NCBI GenBank assembly: GCA_025355585.1
Contig: JANXZJ010000128.1
Coordinates: forward strand, 1 to 32,801
Length of the DNA stretch: 32,801 bases
DNA from: Mariniphaga sp.
GTDB lineage: Bacteria > Bacteroidota > Bacteroidia > Bacteroidales > Prolixibacteraceae
Direction of reading: 5' to 3'
The position numbers were made by a program, and so were the translations under genes. Of the stretch, positions 1 to 8,364 are shown piece by piece (position 1 is the first letter of the stretch; each line of letters opens with the position of its first letter). Under the pieces are notes generated by a model. That model saw nothing but the letters and a program-made list of their open reading frames with translations. It was not told the DNA's origin and ran no database searches.

Positions 1-1866
1 CGGACAAAGGCAAAGTCAATTATCAATATTGACTGTCAGTTTGGTCTTGAAGCCGGATTACAACTCAAAAAACAAAATCCCGATGCCCGTTTGATTGTCT
101 GTTCAATGGGGCCGCAATCTTTCGAAGTAGCTTTACGCACTGCAATTTCGATGGGTTATGATGAGGCATACCTTTTATCCGACCGTAAATTAGGCGGTAG
201 TGATACTTATGCCACAGGATTGGCAATTTCAACCATGCTCAAACATTTAGGTTTTGCCAAAGACTCAAAAGAACCTTTTATCGTGTTGGCAGGCCGTCAA
301 ACCAGCGATGGTGATACCGCCCACGTTCCTTCACAGGTTGCTGAAAGCTTAGGCATTCCGCAAGCTACTTTTGTTGAAAGTGTAAAATCGGATGGCGAAG
401 GAAATGTAATTGCAAAACGCATTATCGAAGGTGGATATCAGATGATGAAATTGCCGATGCCTTGTGCCATCTCGCTGACTCCCACAGGAATTCCTCCGCG
501 GAATCCGTCACTAACCGGGGCAATAAAAGCACGTAACGCTCAAATTACTGTTTTCGGTATAGCTGATATCGGACTTGGAACCGAGAAGATCGGGTTAAGC
601 GGATCACCTACCATTGTATCAAATGTGGTGAATATAGTGAGCGAAAGGGCCCCTATAACAATGTCTGTAGGACATGACGATATAGTGCTTGTTGACAACC
701 TGATTTCCAACTTCAAAAAAGGAGGAAATGTGCTTGAGAAGAAGGAAGCAGCAGAAAAAAAGGTTTCTGAGGCTCCCGATTTCCCTTATTACGACAACAG
801 AAACGGCGCAAAAGGTATCATTACCTGGGCTGAAATAGCCAATGGAAAAATTACTCGTCCTTCAATCGAGATACTCACTCCGGCACGTAAATTGGCGAAT
901 GAATTGGGAAACGACACCAAAATCATGACGCTGCTGATTGGTAAAAATGTAAAAGATCAGGCAAAAATCCTGTTTGAACATGGCTCGGATGAGGTAATCG
1001 TTGTAGAAGATGACAAACTGGAAGAATACCTGGTACTTCCTTTCTCATCTATTTTTTACGAGGTAATTAAAGAACGTAATCCTGAAATTGCCCTGTTTGC
1101 AGCTACAACTTCAGGTCGAGAACTTGCACCCAGAATTGGAATGAAAACCGGCAGTGGGGTTACAGCTGACTGTACCGGACTCGAAATTGGTGAATATATC
1201 AACCGCAAAGAAAAGCTTATCAATAAACCGATTCTTTTTTCACGCCGGCCAACTTATGGGGAGAGTAAACTTGCTACAATCTTGGGATTTGTTTATCCTC
1301 AGATTTCAACTGCGCGCGCCGGAACCTTTGAAGTCCCTGCCAAAATGGAAGGGCGCACAGGTGTATTATCGACATTCAAACCAACACTGACTGACAATGA
1401 ATTCACGGTAGAAATTCTCAAAACAGTTCGTGGCGAAGGTGGGTTACAAAACCTGTTTGAAGCTGACATAGTGGTTTCAGGTGGCAGGGGAACTACCGGC
1501 GATGGTTTGGAATTGATTAAGAAACTGGCTGATGCATTGAGAGAACAGGGTGTAAAAGCAGAATGGGCTTGCAGTCGTGTAGTAGTTGATGAAGGATTTG
1601 CAGAATATGCACATCAGGTTGGACAAACAGGAAAAACGATTCGCCCGAAAGTATACATTGCAGTGGGTATTTCAGGAGCAATACAGCACCTTGCTGGCAT
1701 GAAGGAGTCCGAAAAAATCATTGCCATTGACCATAACCCCAAAGCATCCATTTTCCATTTTGCTGATTTTGGAATTGTTGGCGAATACCAGGATATTTTA
1801 CCAGAATTGATTGAAAGGGTAAAGGGTGGTTTTACATTCGGTATTGAGCCGAAAAAGCAATTGTAG
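1..1866 (+). CDS. Fused electron transfer flavoprotein, beta then alpha subunit (5' partial)
   Basis: Electron-transfer flavoprotein carrying both subunits in one chain; it would shuttle electrons between flavin dehydrogenases and a quinone or other acceptor. The frame is open from base 1, so the N-terminus lies outside the window. The first ~230 residues are EtfB-like, including the beta signature around AKRIIEGGYQ...LPMPCAIS (about nt 410-480). A charged linker rich in K, E and A (about nt 730-810) leads into an EtfA-like part starting near GIITWAEIANGK. The C-terminal FAD-binding domain shows SGGRGTTGDG and the alpha signature YIAVGISGAIQHLAGM (about nt 1654-1701). No stop or restart separates the halves, so this is a true fusion rather than two adjacent genes. 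A weak hairpin follows at 1900-1918. Partner dehydrogenases are not in the window. Confidence 0.93.
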   Translation, partial: RTKAKSIINIDCQFGLEAGLQLKKQNPDARLIVCSMGPQSFEVALRTAISMGYDEAYLLSDRKLGGSDTYATGLAISTMLKHLGFAKDSKEPFIVLAGRQTSDGDTAHVPSQVAESLGIPQATFVESVKSDGEGNVIAKRIIEGGYQMMKLPMPCAISLTPTGIPPRNPSLTGAIKARNAQITVFGIADIGLGTEKIGLSGSPTIVSNVVNIVSERAPITMSVGHDDIVLVDNLISNFKKGGNVLEKKEAAEKKVSEAPDFPYYDNRNGAKGIITWAEIANGKITRPSIEILTPARKLANELGNDTKIMTLLIGKNVKDQAKILFEHGSDEVIVVEDDKLEEYLVLPFSSIFYEVIKERNPEIALFAATTSGRELAPRIGMKTGSGVTADCTGLEIGEYINRKEKLINKPILFSRRPTYGESKLATILGFVYPQISTARAGTFEVPAKMEGRTGVLSTFKPTLTDNEFTVEILKTVRGEGGLQNLFEADIVVSGGRGTTGDGLELIKKLADALREQGVKAEWACSRVVVDEGFAEYAHQVGQTGKTIRPKVYIAVGISGAIQHLAGMKESEKIIAIDHNPKASIFHFADFGIVGEYQDILPELIERVKGGFTFGIEPKKQL

Positions 1867-1967
1867 TTATGGGTAATGATTTTGGCAGAGTTACAGTGAC
1901 TGTTCATCGGAGGAACAGAATAATCCATCTCTCGCATGGATCAGATTCATTTCTGACTGATTTTGTT

Positions 1968-3143
1968 CTAATCGTTGCTAAGTTTCTTTTCCTTTGCCCC
2001 TTTGATACAGGCATTCATGAAAGATTGATAGTCAATGAATTGGCTGTACAATAGTTTGAAAGAAGAGCAGTCCGATCCGGACCGGTCCAGCGGACAACGT
2101 TCTTTACGTACTTCTTTCATTAAACCCGAATTCCAAATGTCCAAAAATGAATCATCGCAAACATTACCCAATGCATTCTCATCAAAAAGGCAATATTTGA
2201 CATCCCTGTTTGAATCAATGTAAGCTGCAACCGTGCCGCATGGACAGGACTCCTTAAATGAATTAAAATATTGACTGTCAATTGATAAATTTGATCGGCC
2301 CGGAAGTGTGTACAAGCAAGGCTGGGTAATTTCAACAACCGTTTTGTTCCCTTTTGACGACTGGATTAAGTCGTACTGGGCATTTGCCATCTCTTCACCT
2401 GAAATGAGTTCATGAACCAATCTCCCTTTTGCCCGCCCATCGGGGAACAAAACCCTGAATTTGAATTTTGAAACGCCAAGTGACGAAACAAACTGGTAGG
2501 TTTTGACCACATCATTCAAATTTGAATGGCACAAGGAATACCTGACAGAAACATCCATCCCGGCTTTAATGGCAATTTCAATGGCTTCAATAGTTTTGTT
2601 GAATCCCATACCATCGTCGCGCAACCAGCTATGAAAAGTATCCCATTTATTCTGATAATCATCCTCGTAACCAGAATCGCCCGATGAATCGAGACCGATT
2701 TGAATCCTCGTAACACCTGCCTCTTTCAATTCTTTGCATATTTCCACATTCAATTCCTATCCTCTTGTAACCAGCCGGACCCTTACCCCTAAAGACTTTG
2801 CGAACCACAAGATATTCAGCACCTTATTAATTTCATTCAGCGGCTCTCCGCCTGTCAGTGTGATCCTATCCATTTCCGGGTTTAACGTATGTACCTCTCT
2901 TATGATTTGGATGAAATCATCTGACGAAAGCCGGTCGATATCTTTTCCTGATTGATTGTAACAGTGCCTGCGAGCCACCATTACATTTACGGGTAACTGC
3001 AAATCTAAGTTCGTCTGGTATAATAGGTTGTGCTTCCGTGAATTACTTCCTTTAAAATCCGCTTACTTCCCTTTTATACTCTTTGGGAAGTCTAAAGGAT
3101 TCAATTGTCCATCAATAAATTGTCAGGAAAAATTACTTTGCAT
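1968..3143 (-). pseudogene. Degenerate radical SAM/SPASM-like protein
   Basis: Remnant of a radical SAM enzyme of about 390 codons. Reading leftward from ATG at 3143, the frame has stops TGA (3125-3123), TAA (3065-3063) and TAG (2759-2757). A one-base loss near 3041-3043 and a one-base gain at 2972 compensate each other. Between these two indels the shifted frame reads ...LRFAVTRKCNGG, and removing the extra base gives CNGGCRHCYN, the 4Fe-4S CxxxCxxC motif. Downstream sequence keeps the family's TLTGGEPL motif and a cysteine-bearing C-terminal section (SCPCGTVAAYID...KYCLFDENALGNV) like a SPASM/twitch domain. The parts 2757-3002 and 1968-2753 still look like genes on their own, but neither would be functional. 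All three stop codons occur, so recoding of one codon does not rescue it. The substrate is unknown. It is divergent from the also damaged gene at 3477. Confidence 0.88.
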
Positions 3144-3476
3144 CGAATTGATTCTTTTCGTAACTTTATACACTGGTAGCTGATAAAAATATGAAATAAA
3201 AGTACAAATTTTTGCAGACAACCTATTCTCAACCAACGAATAATGTGGTTCGCTGAATTGCTTTACAACAACCTTAAAAATGGCATCGAAACCTGACCAA
3301 CTGACAAAGCAGATGCGTTCGAACGTTTTCCTCCAAATGTTCTAAACAAGAGGATGGAAATACCGTACTTTTTGCGGTGTCTTCGACTTTTCAGATATAA
3401 GTCTTAACCCTTTAGGGAGGAGAATATCTTGAATCGTATTTTAGAAACTTGAACAAAGGATTCAGAAAAAAAAGTC
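3144..3476. other. Intergenic region between two divergent damaged genes
   Basis: About 330 bases between the radical SAM pseudogene and the CrtC-like gene. It should have held both promoters. A 20-codon reading frame from 3280 (MASKPDQLTK...) and other short open stretches show no family I recognise. No clean TAnnTTTG box, hairpin or RNA gene was seen. An AAAGGA sequence about 15 bases before 3477 could serve as a weak ribosome-binding site. Confidence 0.4.
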
Positions 3477-4315
3477 ATGTATGAGGAAGAGAAAAAGTGC
3501 ATGTTGGGTAGGAATTTCCACCTAAACAAATGGTTTCTCGACTTTACTGGCGAAAACGGAGAGACAATGATTTTCTATGTTGTAAAACTTACATGGCATG
3601 GTTTGACAACTACTTACACGAGTTGGTTACGTTATGATAAAACATCCGGAGTACGCCTGAAATCCAGATTTCGCAATGTTCAGTTTCCGGAGAGGCACAA
3701 TAACCTGATTAGTTGGAGCGATTCAAAATTCGGAGTATCAGGAACGTGGGAGTCCTTGGCTGAAACGATTCAAACCCGTTTATTTGATTTGGAAGAAGGT
3801 TACTTTGATTGGAAATGCGACCAGCCTGCCTCAAAAGTCCAATTGCGAATAAATGACCGGGTGTTGGAAGGAAGAGGTTATGCGGAACAATTAATTCTCA
3901 CCGTTCCACCATGGAAAATTCCGATGGACGAATTGCGTTGGGGTCGTTTTGGTTCGGATGGAATCAACATTGTTTGGATTGAACTCACAGAAAAAGAGAA
4001 GCGGCAATGGCTTTGGCTGAACGGAGCGAAAATAGAAAACTGTATCATTGAAGATGATCACATTACAATGCCGGCCAAAGACCTGGTCTTGAAGCTTGAT
4101 CGTGGAGTCGTACTTGAATCGGAGAAAAAGACTTTTCGGTAGTTGCGAAACTGATCCGCTACATTCCGGGATTCAGCAAGTTAATACCTTTAAATTTCTT
4201 AATGGCTGACGAAATTAAATGGCTCAGTAAAGGGGAGTTTCAGGCACAAGGCAAGACGATTGCCGATGGAATGGCGATACATGAACTGGCAAATTTCAAA
4301 GCTTTTCAACCATGA
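3477..4315 (+). pseudogene. CrtC/AttH-like lipocalin-fold protein, frameshifted
   Basis: Resembles the hydroxyneurosporene synthase (carotenoid 1,2-hydratase)/AttH-like family, which has a two-lipocalin-domain fold. Recognised parts are HLNKWFLDF, TSWLRYD, GYAEQLILTVPPWKIPMDELRWGRF and the C-terminal KWLSKGEFQAQG...MAIHELANF. The upstream frame stops at 4142 (221 residues). The missing C-terminus (KLIRYIPGFSKLIPLNFLMADE...) continues at once in the -1 frame from 4130 to the TGA at 4313-4315. The junction is GAG AAA AAG ACT (A5 at 4125-4129), so either one base was lost in the A-run or the ribosome slips back at G-AAA-AAG. Its restored stop overlaps the ABC ATPase start as ATGA, which shows where the intact gene ended. 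The biochemical role is unknown, and the link to a transporter does not prove carotenoid chemistry. Confidence 0.8.
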
Positions 4316-4911
4316 TTCTGAAAGTGGAAAATATTTCCAAAGCCTTTGGGAAGAACAAAGTCCTACAGAATGTCTCCTTTGAAATGAATTCATCTTTATT
4401 ATATGGAATTGTAGGCGAGAACGGATCGGGAAAATCAACGCTTTTGAAAATCATTGTTGGCGAATGGAAACCGGACCATGGAAATATACTGGTTGAAGGC
4501 AGAGTTGGGTATTGCCCGCAGAAAACATTGCTATTCTTTCAACTTACAGTAGATGAAAATTTAAGGTACTTCGCTGCAGCCTATGAAATGGGAAATGCGG
4601 AACTATTCAGCCGAAGTGAATCATTGATGAATATTTTCAATTTCAGAAAATACCGAAAGGAGAGAATTTCCAATTTAAGCGGCGGAACACAACAAAAACT
4701 GAATCTTGCGATTGCGCTGCTCCATCAACCTAAATTGTTGATTCTCGACGAGCCTTATAATGGGTTTGACCGGGATACTTACTTTAGGTTCTTGGATTAT
4801 ACGAATCAGCTTCGGAAGGAGGGGTGTGCCATACTTGTTGTCACACATTTTCTCCCTGAAAAGGACCGGTTTGACAAAATTTTTAACCTTGAAGAAGGAG
4901 AGCTAATATGA
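4312..4911 (+). CDS. ABC transporter ATP-binding protein
   Basis: ATPase subunit of an ABC transporter, 199 residues, small but complete for a stand-alone nucleotide-binding protein. Walker A GENGSGKST is at residues 35-43, the Q-loop Gln near 70 (YCPQK), signature LSGGTQQK at 122-129, Walker B LLILDEP at 142-148, and the switch His at 179 (VVTHF). It starts in an ATGA overlap with the restored end of the CrtC-like gene and ends in an ATGA overlap with the permease start at 4908, so the three were translationally coupled. The cargo cannot be read from the sequence. It is the only gene of the cassette without visible damage. Its permease partner is truncated, so it probably no longer drives transport. 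Confidence 0.9.
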   Translation: MILKVENISKAFGKNKVLQNVSFEMNSSLLYGIVGENGSGKSTLLKIIVGEWKPDHGNILVEGRVGYCPQKTLLFFQLTVDENLRYFAAAYEMGNAELFSRSESLMNIFNFRKYRKERISNLSGGTQQKLNLAIALLHQPKLLILDEPYNGFDRDTYFRFLDYTNQLRKEGCAILVVTHFLPEKDRFDKIFNLEEGELI

Positions 4912-5369
4912 GCGCAAAGAGAATCATAACCGCACTTTATATGGTTTTGAGAATGCTGCTTAGGCGAAGAATCATTCTTGTCGTGCTCGTGGTTATTCCT
5001 GTTGTATTTCTTACCATCGTTGAATTAACTGCTCCGACAAGGTTTATCCCATTCAGGCTTGCTTCACTTGATACAAGCGTTTTAATAAGAGAAAGCCTGA
5101 AGAAAATTGCCCTGGTATTTTTTGCCGTAACCTCTTCCGGCTTCCTTGTATCTTTGCTGGCACTCAATCTCGTTCAGATCGAAAACGATGTTAACCGCCG
5201 GCTTGTTATCTGCGGGTACAATCCTTTTGAACTGCTGATTTCCAGCTTGCTTGCCCTTCTCCTGATGATTCTGACAATAGCTGTTTATATTGGTTTGCTC
5301 ATCAACTCATTCGTTTCAGTAAGGCATCTTCCAATGTTGATTTTCAATAAATTTACGGGTAAATTGTAA
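4908..5369 (+). CDS. ABC-2-like permease, probably truncated
   Basis: Hydrophobic protein of 153 residues with three predicted membrane segments, at about residues 21-40, 66-90 and 107-132. Position and ATGA coupling to the upstream ATPase mark it as the membrane subunit of that exporter. Permeases of this kind usually have about six membrane segments and 230-280 residues. Here the reading frame leaves hydrophobic sequence abruptly at ...SVRHLPM and ends in LIFNKFTGKL. No continuing membrane segments appear in the other two frames after 5340, so the second half seems deleted rather than shifted. I infer a non-functional remnant. A short half-size permease that dimerises is possible but less likely given the damage in the neighbouring genes. 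Confidence 0.65.
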   Translation: MSAKRIITALYMVLRMLLRRRIILVVLVVIPVVFLTIVELTAPTRFIPFRLASLDTSVLIRESLKKIALVFFAVTSSGFLVSLLALNLVQIENDVNRRLVICGYNPFELLISSLLALLLMILTIAVYIGLLINSFVSVRHLPMLIFNKFTGKL

Positions 5370-5424
5370 TTCTTTGGTAAGAAATTCCAAAATTGAAAAA
5401 CAAATAAGATGAAAACCTTTTAAA

Positions 5425-5453
5425 TTGAAATGAGAGTATTACTTTTATATTTT
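5425..5453 (+). promoter_or_regulatory. Candidate Bacteroidota promoter for the sugar isomerase-like gene
   Basis: TTG at 5425-5427, 18 bases, then TATATTTT at 5446-5453, one mismatch from TAnnTTTG. It would give a leader of about 32 bases before the ATG at 5492. The region is AT-rich, so chance matches are possible. Confidence 0.4.
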
Positions 5454-5491
5454 CAGCGCAAATTAAATTTAAACTCAAATAATTAAAAACT

Positions 5492-6397
5492 ATGCAAAAC
5501 AGACGGGATTTCTTAAAAATTTCAGCTGCAGGATCGGTTGGTATGATGTTATTAGGTGCTGCCGGATTAAAATCAGGTAGTGCGATTGACCGCAAAAGCT
5601 TTGGTGTTGGTCTCCAGCTTTATAGTATTCGTGATGCGATGACAGCTGATGTTCCCGGGACATTGAAAAAAGTTTCGGCCTTGGGCTACGTAAATCTTGA
5701 ACTTGCGAATTATGCGGAAGGCAAGTTTTATGGTTACGCACCCAAAGAATTTAAGAAGATTGTTAAGGACTTAGGCATGGTATGTTATAGTAGTCACTCG
5801 CAGGTTGAGTCAGCAAATATTACCATGGATAAAGCTAAACTAATGGCTGAAGCACATGCCGAAATTGGCGTTAAGTATTGTATTAAACCCTGGATTGAAG
5901 AGCCCGACCGTAATGTCGAATCATATAAAAAGATGATTGCAGACTGTAATGAAGTGGGTAAAATTATGAAAGGCGTTGGTATTCAGTTCGGATATCATAA
6001 CCACAATTTTGAATTCCTCAAGACCAACGGTATAGTACCTTACTATGACATTTTCTTAAAGGAGATGGATGCTGATCTGATCACGATGGAATTAGACCTT
6101 TTCTGGGCTTGTAAAGCTGGTCAGAATCCGGTAGAGATGTTCAAAAAGTATCCTGGTAGATTCCAGCTTCTCCATTTTAAAGATATGAAGACAAATCAGC
6201 CACCGTTCTTTACCGTGATAAAAGATGATATTTGCAGTGTTGGCGAAGGTGTGATTGATTTCAAGAAGATCCTCGCAGCAAAAGCCATTGCCGGAACGAA
6301 ATGTGTCATCGTTGAAGATGATAATCAAGGTAATGGAAAACCTTTTGAAGGGATTGAAACCAGCATCAAGAATGTTACTACAAAAATCCTAAAATAA
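5492..6397 (+). CDS. Tat-exported sugar phosphate isomerase/epimerase-like protein
   Basis: Xylose-isomerase-like TIM-barrel protein of 301 residues. The N-terminus has a twin-arginine export signal (NRRDFLK at residues 3-9) followed by a small hydrophobic stretch (GSVGMMLLGAAG), so the folded, probably metal-bound, enzyme is likely sent to the periplasm. Family landmarks are VGLQLYSIRD at the first strand, GYHNHNFEF mid-chain, LDLFWACKAG, LLHFKDMK and the late VIVEDDNQ segment, which supply the usual metal-binding Glu, Asp and His residues. The substrate cannot be assigned; exported relatives in Bacteroidota often sit among carbohydrate genes. It is monocistronic, with its own promoter candidate and a terminator at 6412-6446 shared with the convergent peptidase gene. 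Confidence 0.9.
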   Translation: MQNRRDFLKISAAGSVGMMLLGAAGLKSGSAIDRKSFGVGLQLYSIRDAMTADVPGTLKKVSALGYVNLELANYAEGKFYGYAPKEFKKIVKDLGMVCYSSHSQVESANITMDKAKLMAEAHAEIGVKYCIKPWIEEPDRNVESYKKMIADCNEVGKIMKGVGIQFGYHNHNFEFLKTNGIVPYYDIFLKEMDADLITMELDLFWACKAGQNPVEMFKKYPGRFQLLHFKDMKTNQPPFFTVIKDDICSVGEGVIDFKKILAAKAIAGTKCVIVEDDNQGNGKPFEGIETSIKNVTTKILK

Positions 6398-6411
6398 GAT
6401 TGAAAACCTTT

Positions 6412-6446
6412 AAAGGTCCAGACCAATCGGTTTGGACCTTTTTTTT
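6412..6446. terminator. Bidirectional rho-independent terminator
   Basis: Inverted repeat with AAAGGTCCAGACC (6412-6424) facing GGTTTGGACCTTT (6429-6441) around a four-base loop AATC, followed by a T-run. The A-rich left flank makes it usable from the other strand too. It lies between convergent genes that end at 6397 (+) and 6449 (-). Confidence 0.88.
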
Positions 6447-6448
6447 GG

Positions 6449-7702
6449 CTATTTAAATTTCTTTAATAACTCTTTTACTGCATCCTTGTGTACCGTAAAT
6501 CCCATCATTTTCAGTTTGATGTAATCTTCGTGAAAGAAATAATACCCGAAATTAGGATTGTCTGAACCTACATTTCTTGATCCGGAACTTGAATCCTTGA
6601 TGAGGAACCAATCTTTGCCGGAACCCTTGTAATTTTCGAGGTAGCCAATCAGTTGCATTCCATGATCATCGGTGGTTGTTTCGTTCGAAAACCTGAACTG
6701 ACGGGCATCTTCATTGATATAAGCTGAAGGAATGTCATAATCAGGAATCAAAGCACAATTGGTTTCGCGGCTGAAACCCGATTCAGACACATCACCACCA
6801 ATGCTCATCGTATACCCGCTTTTAATGGCTTTTTTGAGCGCATCCATAAAATCATCAAGCGGAACATTGTAGTATTCTTTATTGTGCCACCAGTTGTCTG
6901 TCACTTTGTATTCAACCTGCTGCCAGTAAGGTTCCTGCTTGTACGATAGGATTTCCACATAATCATCCGGATTGATTTTCAGGTAATCTTTAAGATAAGT
7001 TTTTGGTGTGAAAGTTTTGCCATCCACCACAAATTCGGTTGGCGGAACTCCAATGTAGTGGTTCATAATTGATTTGATGGTTTCCAAACCATATTCTACA
7101 TTCCAGGCATTCGATGTTTTCATTGAATTCAGGAAAGCGGTCATCTCTTCCACCATTTTTGCATGACTGTGAAACTTCCGTCCATCGATTAATCCGGTGA
7201 AGGATTCATCGGGAACAGCGCCATAAATTTTCATGATACGGGCCACCGCATTACCTTCTGATCCTTCAGAGAATACTGAGTTTCCTCTCTTTTCAATAAA
7301 CCGGCGGGCTTTTTCGATGTATTCACAATACGCAGTATAAATCTCAGAAATTTCTACTTTTTTGTTTTGCAGGCGCAGCACTTCCGATTCGTAGAAGGAG
7401 GTCGTTGAAAAGCTCCAGCAAGTTCCGGCATTTCCCTGCGACTGGGTTGTATTGCTCCAGACAGTTTTGTACAAAGCCTGATTGTTAGGTAAATTCATGC
7501 CTGACTGATCCATCACAAAGCGCTTGTACGGTTCTTTTTCTGCCTGTTTTTCTTCAATGGCACTCACATCCTTCAGAATCGACTCGATGTAAAAACCTTT
7601 ACCTTTCACTTCCGTAATTATTTTGCCTTTGCTTACATTTTGGGCCAGACTATTTAAAGTCAGCACGGCAAACAAACCAATGGTTAACAATATTTTGTTC
7701 AT
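6449..7702 (-). CDS. Secreted C1-family (papain/bleomycin hydrolase-like) peptidase
   Basis: Cysteine peptidase of 417 residues with a Sec signal peptide (MNKILLTIGLFAVLTLNSLAQ, residues 1-21), so periplasmic or secreted. The active-site block QGNAGTCWSFS places the oxyanion Gln at 89 and the nucleophile at Cys95. The catalytic His is at 347 (DDHGMQLIGY). Its overall plan, with a long insertion between Cys and His, resembles aminopeptidase C/bleomycin hydrolase-like C1 members. At the usual third catalytic position (the N of NSWG) the sequence reads IKDSSSG, so Asp370 stands where Asn is expected. That could be a tolerated family variant or reduced activity. The gene is single, with a TATATTTC box at 7726-7733 and the shared terminator at its 3' end. 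Confidence 0.87.
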   Translation of the reverse strand: MNKILLTIGLFAVLTLNSLAQNVSKGKIITEVKGKGFYIESILKDVSAIEEKQAEKEPYKRFVMDQSGMNLPNNQALYKTVWSNTTQSQGNAGTCWSFSTTSFYESEVLRLQNKKVEISEIYTAYCEYIEKARRFIEKRGNSVFSEGSEGNAVARIMKIYGAVPDESFTGLIDGRKFHSHAKMVEEMTAFLNSMKTSNAWNVEYGLETIKSIMNHYIGVPPTEFVVDGKTFTPKTYLKDYLKINPDDYVEILSYKQEPYWQQVEYKVTDNWWHNKEYYNVPLDDFMDALKKAIKSGYTMSIGGDVSESGFSRETNCALIPDYDIPSAYINEDARQFRFSNETTTDDHGMQLIGYLENYKGSGKDWFLIKDSSSGSRNVGSDNPNFGYYFFHEDYIKLKMMGFTVHKDAVKELLKKFK

Positions 7703-8034
7703 TTTTCTGGTTTTTTTTGAAGTGCGAAATATAGATCAAACTTTTCAGGTTCTTGCTGAAGAATATCAGGTTTTAGGCGTGGTGCTAAAGGGCCGTTGTG
7801 GCTGAAGATTTTCGGTTTTTTGGGCACCTGTTCCAACGCTTAAATAGTTTATATTCTGGTATTGATAGGTGCAACTATTTACTTTTGAATTTACCCTATG
7901 AGCCCAATTCGTTCATTTGGTGTAAAAATTCAACTAAAGTTAAATAAGAAACAGCTATAGGATTTCTTGTTTTTTTAGTTTACATTTATAGACCGATAAA
8001 CAAAATAAGTTAAATTTTTAACAATACAGGCCTT
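7703..8034. other. Divergent intergenic region
   Basis: About 330 bases between the C1 peptidase (minus) and the exported small protein (plus). On the minus strand TATATTTC at 7733-7726 is one mismatch from TAnnTTTG and gives a very short leader. On the plus strand TACATTTA at 7981-7988 is a weaker match about 47 bases before the ATG at 8035. No other gene, repeat or stable hairpin was recognised. Confidence 0.35.
7726..7733 (-). promoter_or_regulatory. -7 box candidate for the C1 peptidase gene
   Basis: TATATTTC on the minus strand, one mismatch from TAnnTTTG, 23 bases before the ATG at 7702. No -33 TTTG was found at the right distance. Confidence 0.3.
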
Positions 8035-8364
8035 ATGAAAACGACAGGAATACTTCTTTTAATCTTATTGTTCGTCCCATTTCTATCAATTGCAGGAGAT
8101 ATTTATGGAACAATAAAAGGGGATGATGGAAAACCATTGATTAATCAGGTTGTCCAAATCATGCAAAATGACAAAGTATTGGCCTCCGCAACAACTGATG
8201 CAAACGGCTACTTTACAGTAACATTAAAAGAAGTAGGGAAATTTAAACTTGAAGTTGCCGGATACAAGGATGCTAGTTTTGAGGTTTTTTCCTCAAACAA
8301 GTCAACTCGTTACAATTTATTGATGAACAAAGCTGGTGACAAATGGATACTGAAAAGCCTCTAG
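8035..8364 (+). CDS. Small exported protein with carboxypeptidase regulatory-like (beta-sandwich) domain
   Basis: 109 residues. A Sec signal peptide covers about residues 1-21 (MKTTGILLLILLFVPFLSIAG). The rest is a single Ig-like/carboxypeptidase-regulatory domain: IYGTIKGDDGKPL...VVQIMQNDKVLASATTDANGYFTV...GKFKLEVAGYKDASF. The GxDGKPL and TDANGYF turns are typical of such domains at the N-terminus of SusC/TonB-dependent receptors and in peptidase appendages. Here the domain stands alone, so a binding or scaffolding role outside the inner membrane is likely. Its last 22 bases overlap the next gene, so the two are almost certainly cotranslated. No enzymatic motif is present. Confidence 0.75.
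   Translation: MKTTGILLLILLFVPFLSIAGDIYGTIKGDDGKPLINQVVQIMQNDKVLASATTDANGYFTVTLKEVGKFKLEVAGYKDASFEVFSSNKSTRYNLLMNKAGDKWILKSL

Noticed and set aside
2757-3125. In-frame stops in the radical SAM gene as recoded codons (selenocysteine or suppressor use)
   Set aside because: TGA, TAA and TAG all occur and the frame also needs two indel corrections, so decay explains it better.
3280-3342. 20-codon frame MASKPDQLTK... in the gap before the CrtC-like gene
   Set aside because: Too short, with no ribosome-binding site and no recognised family.
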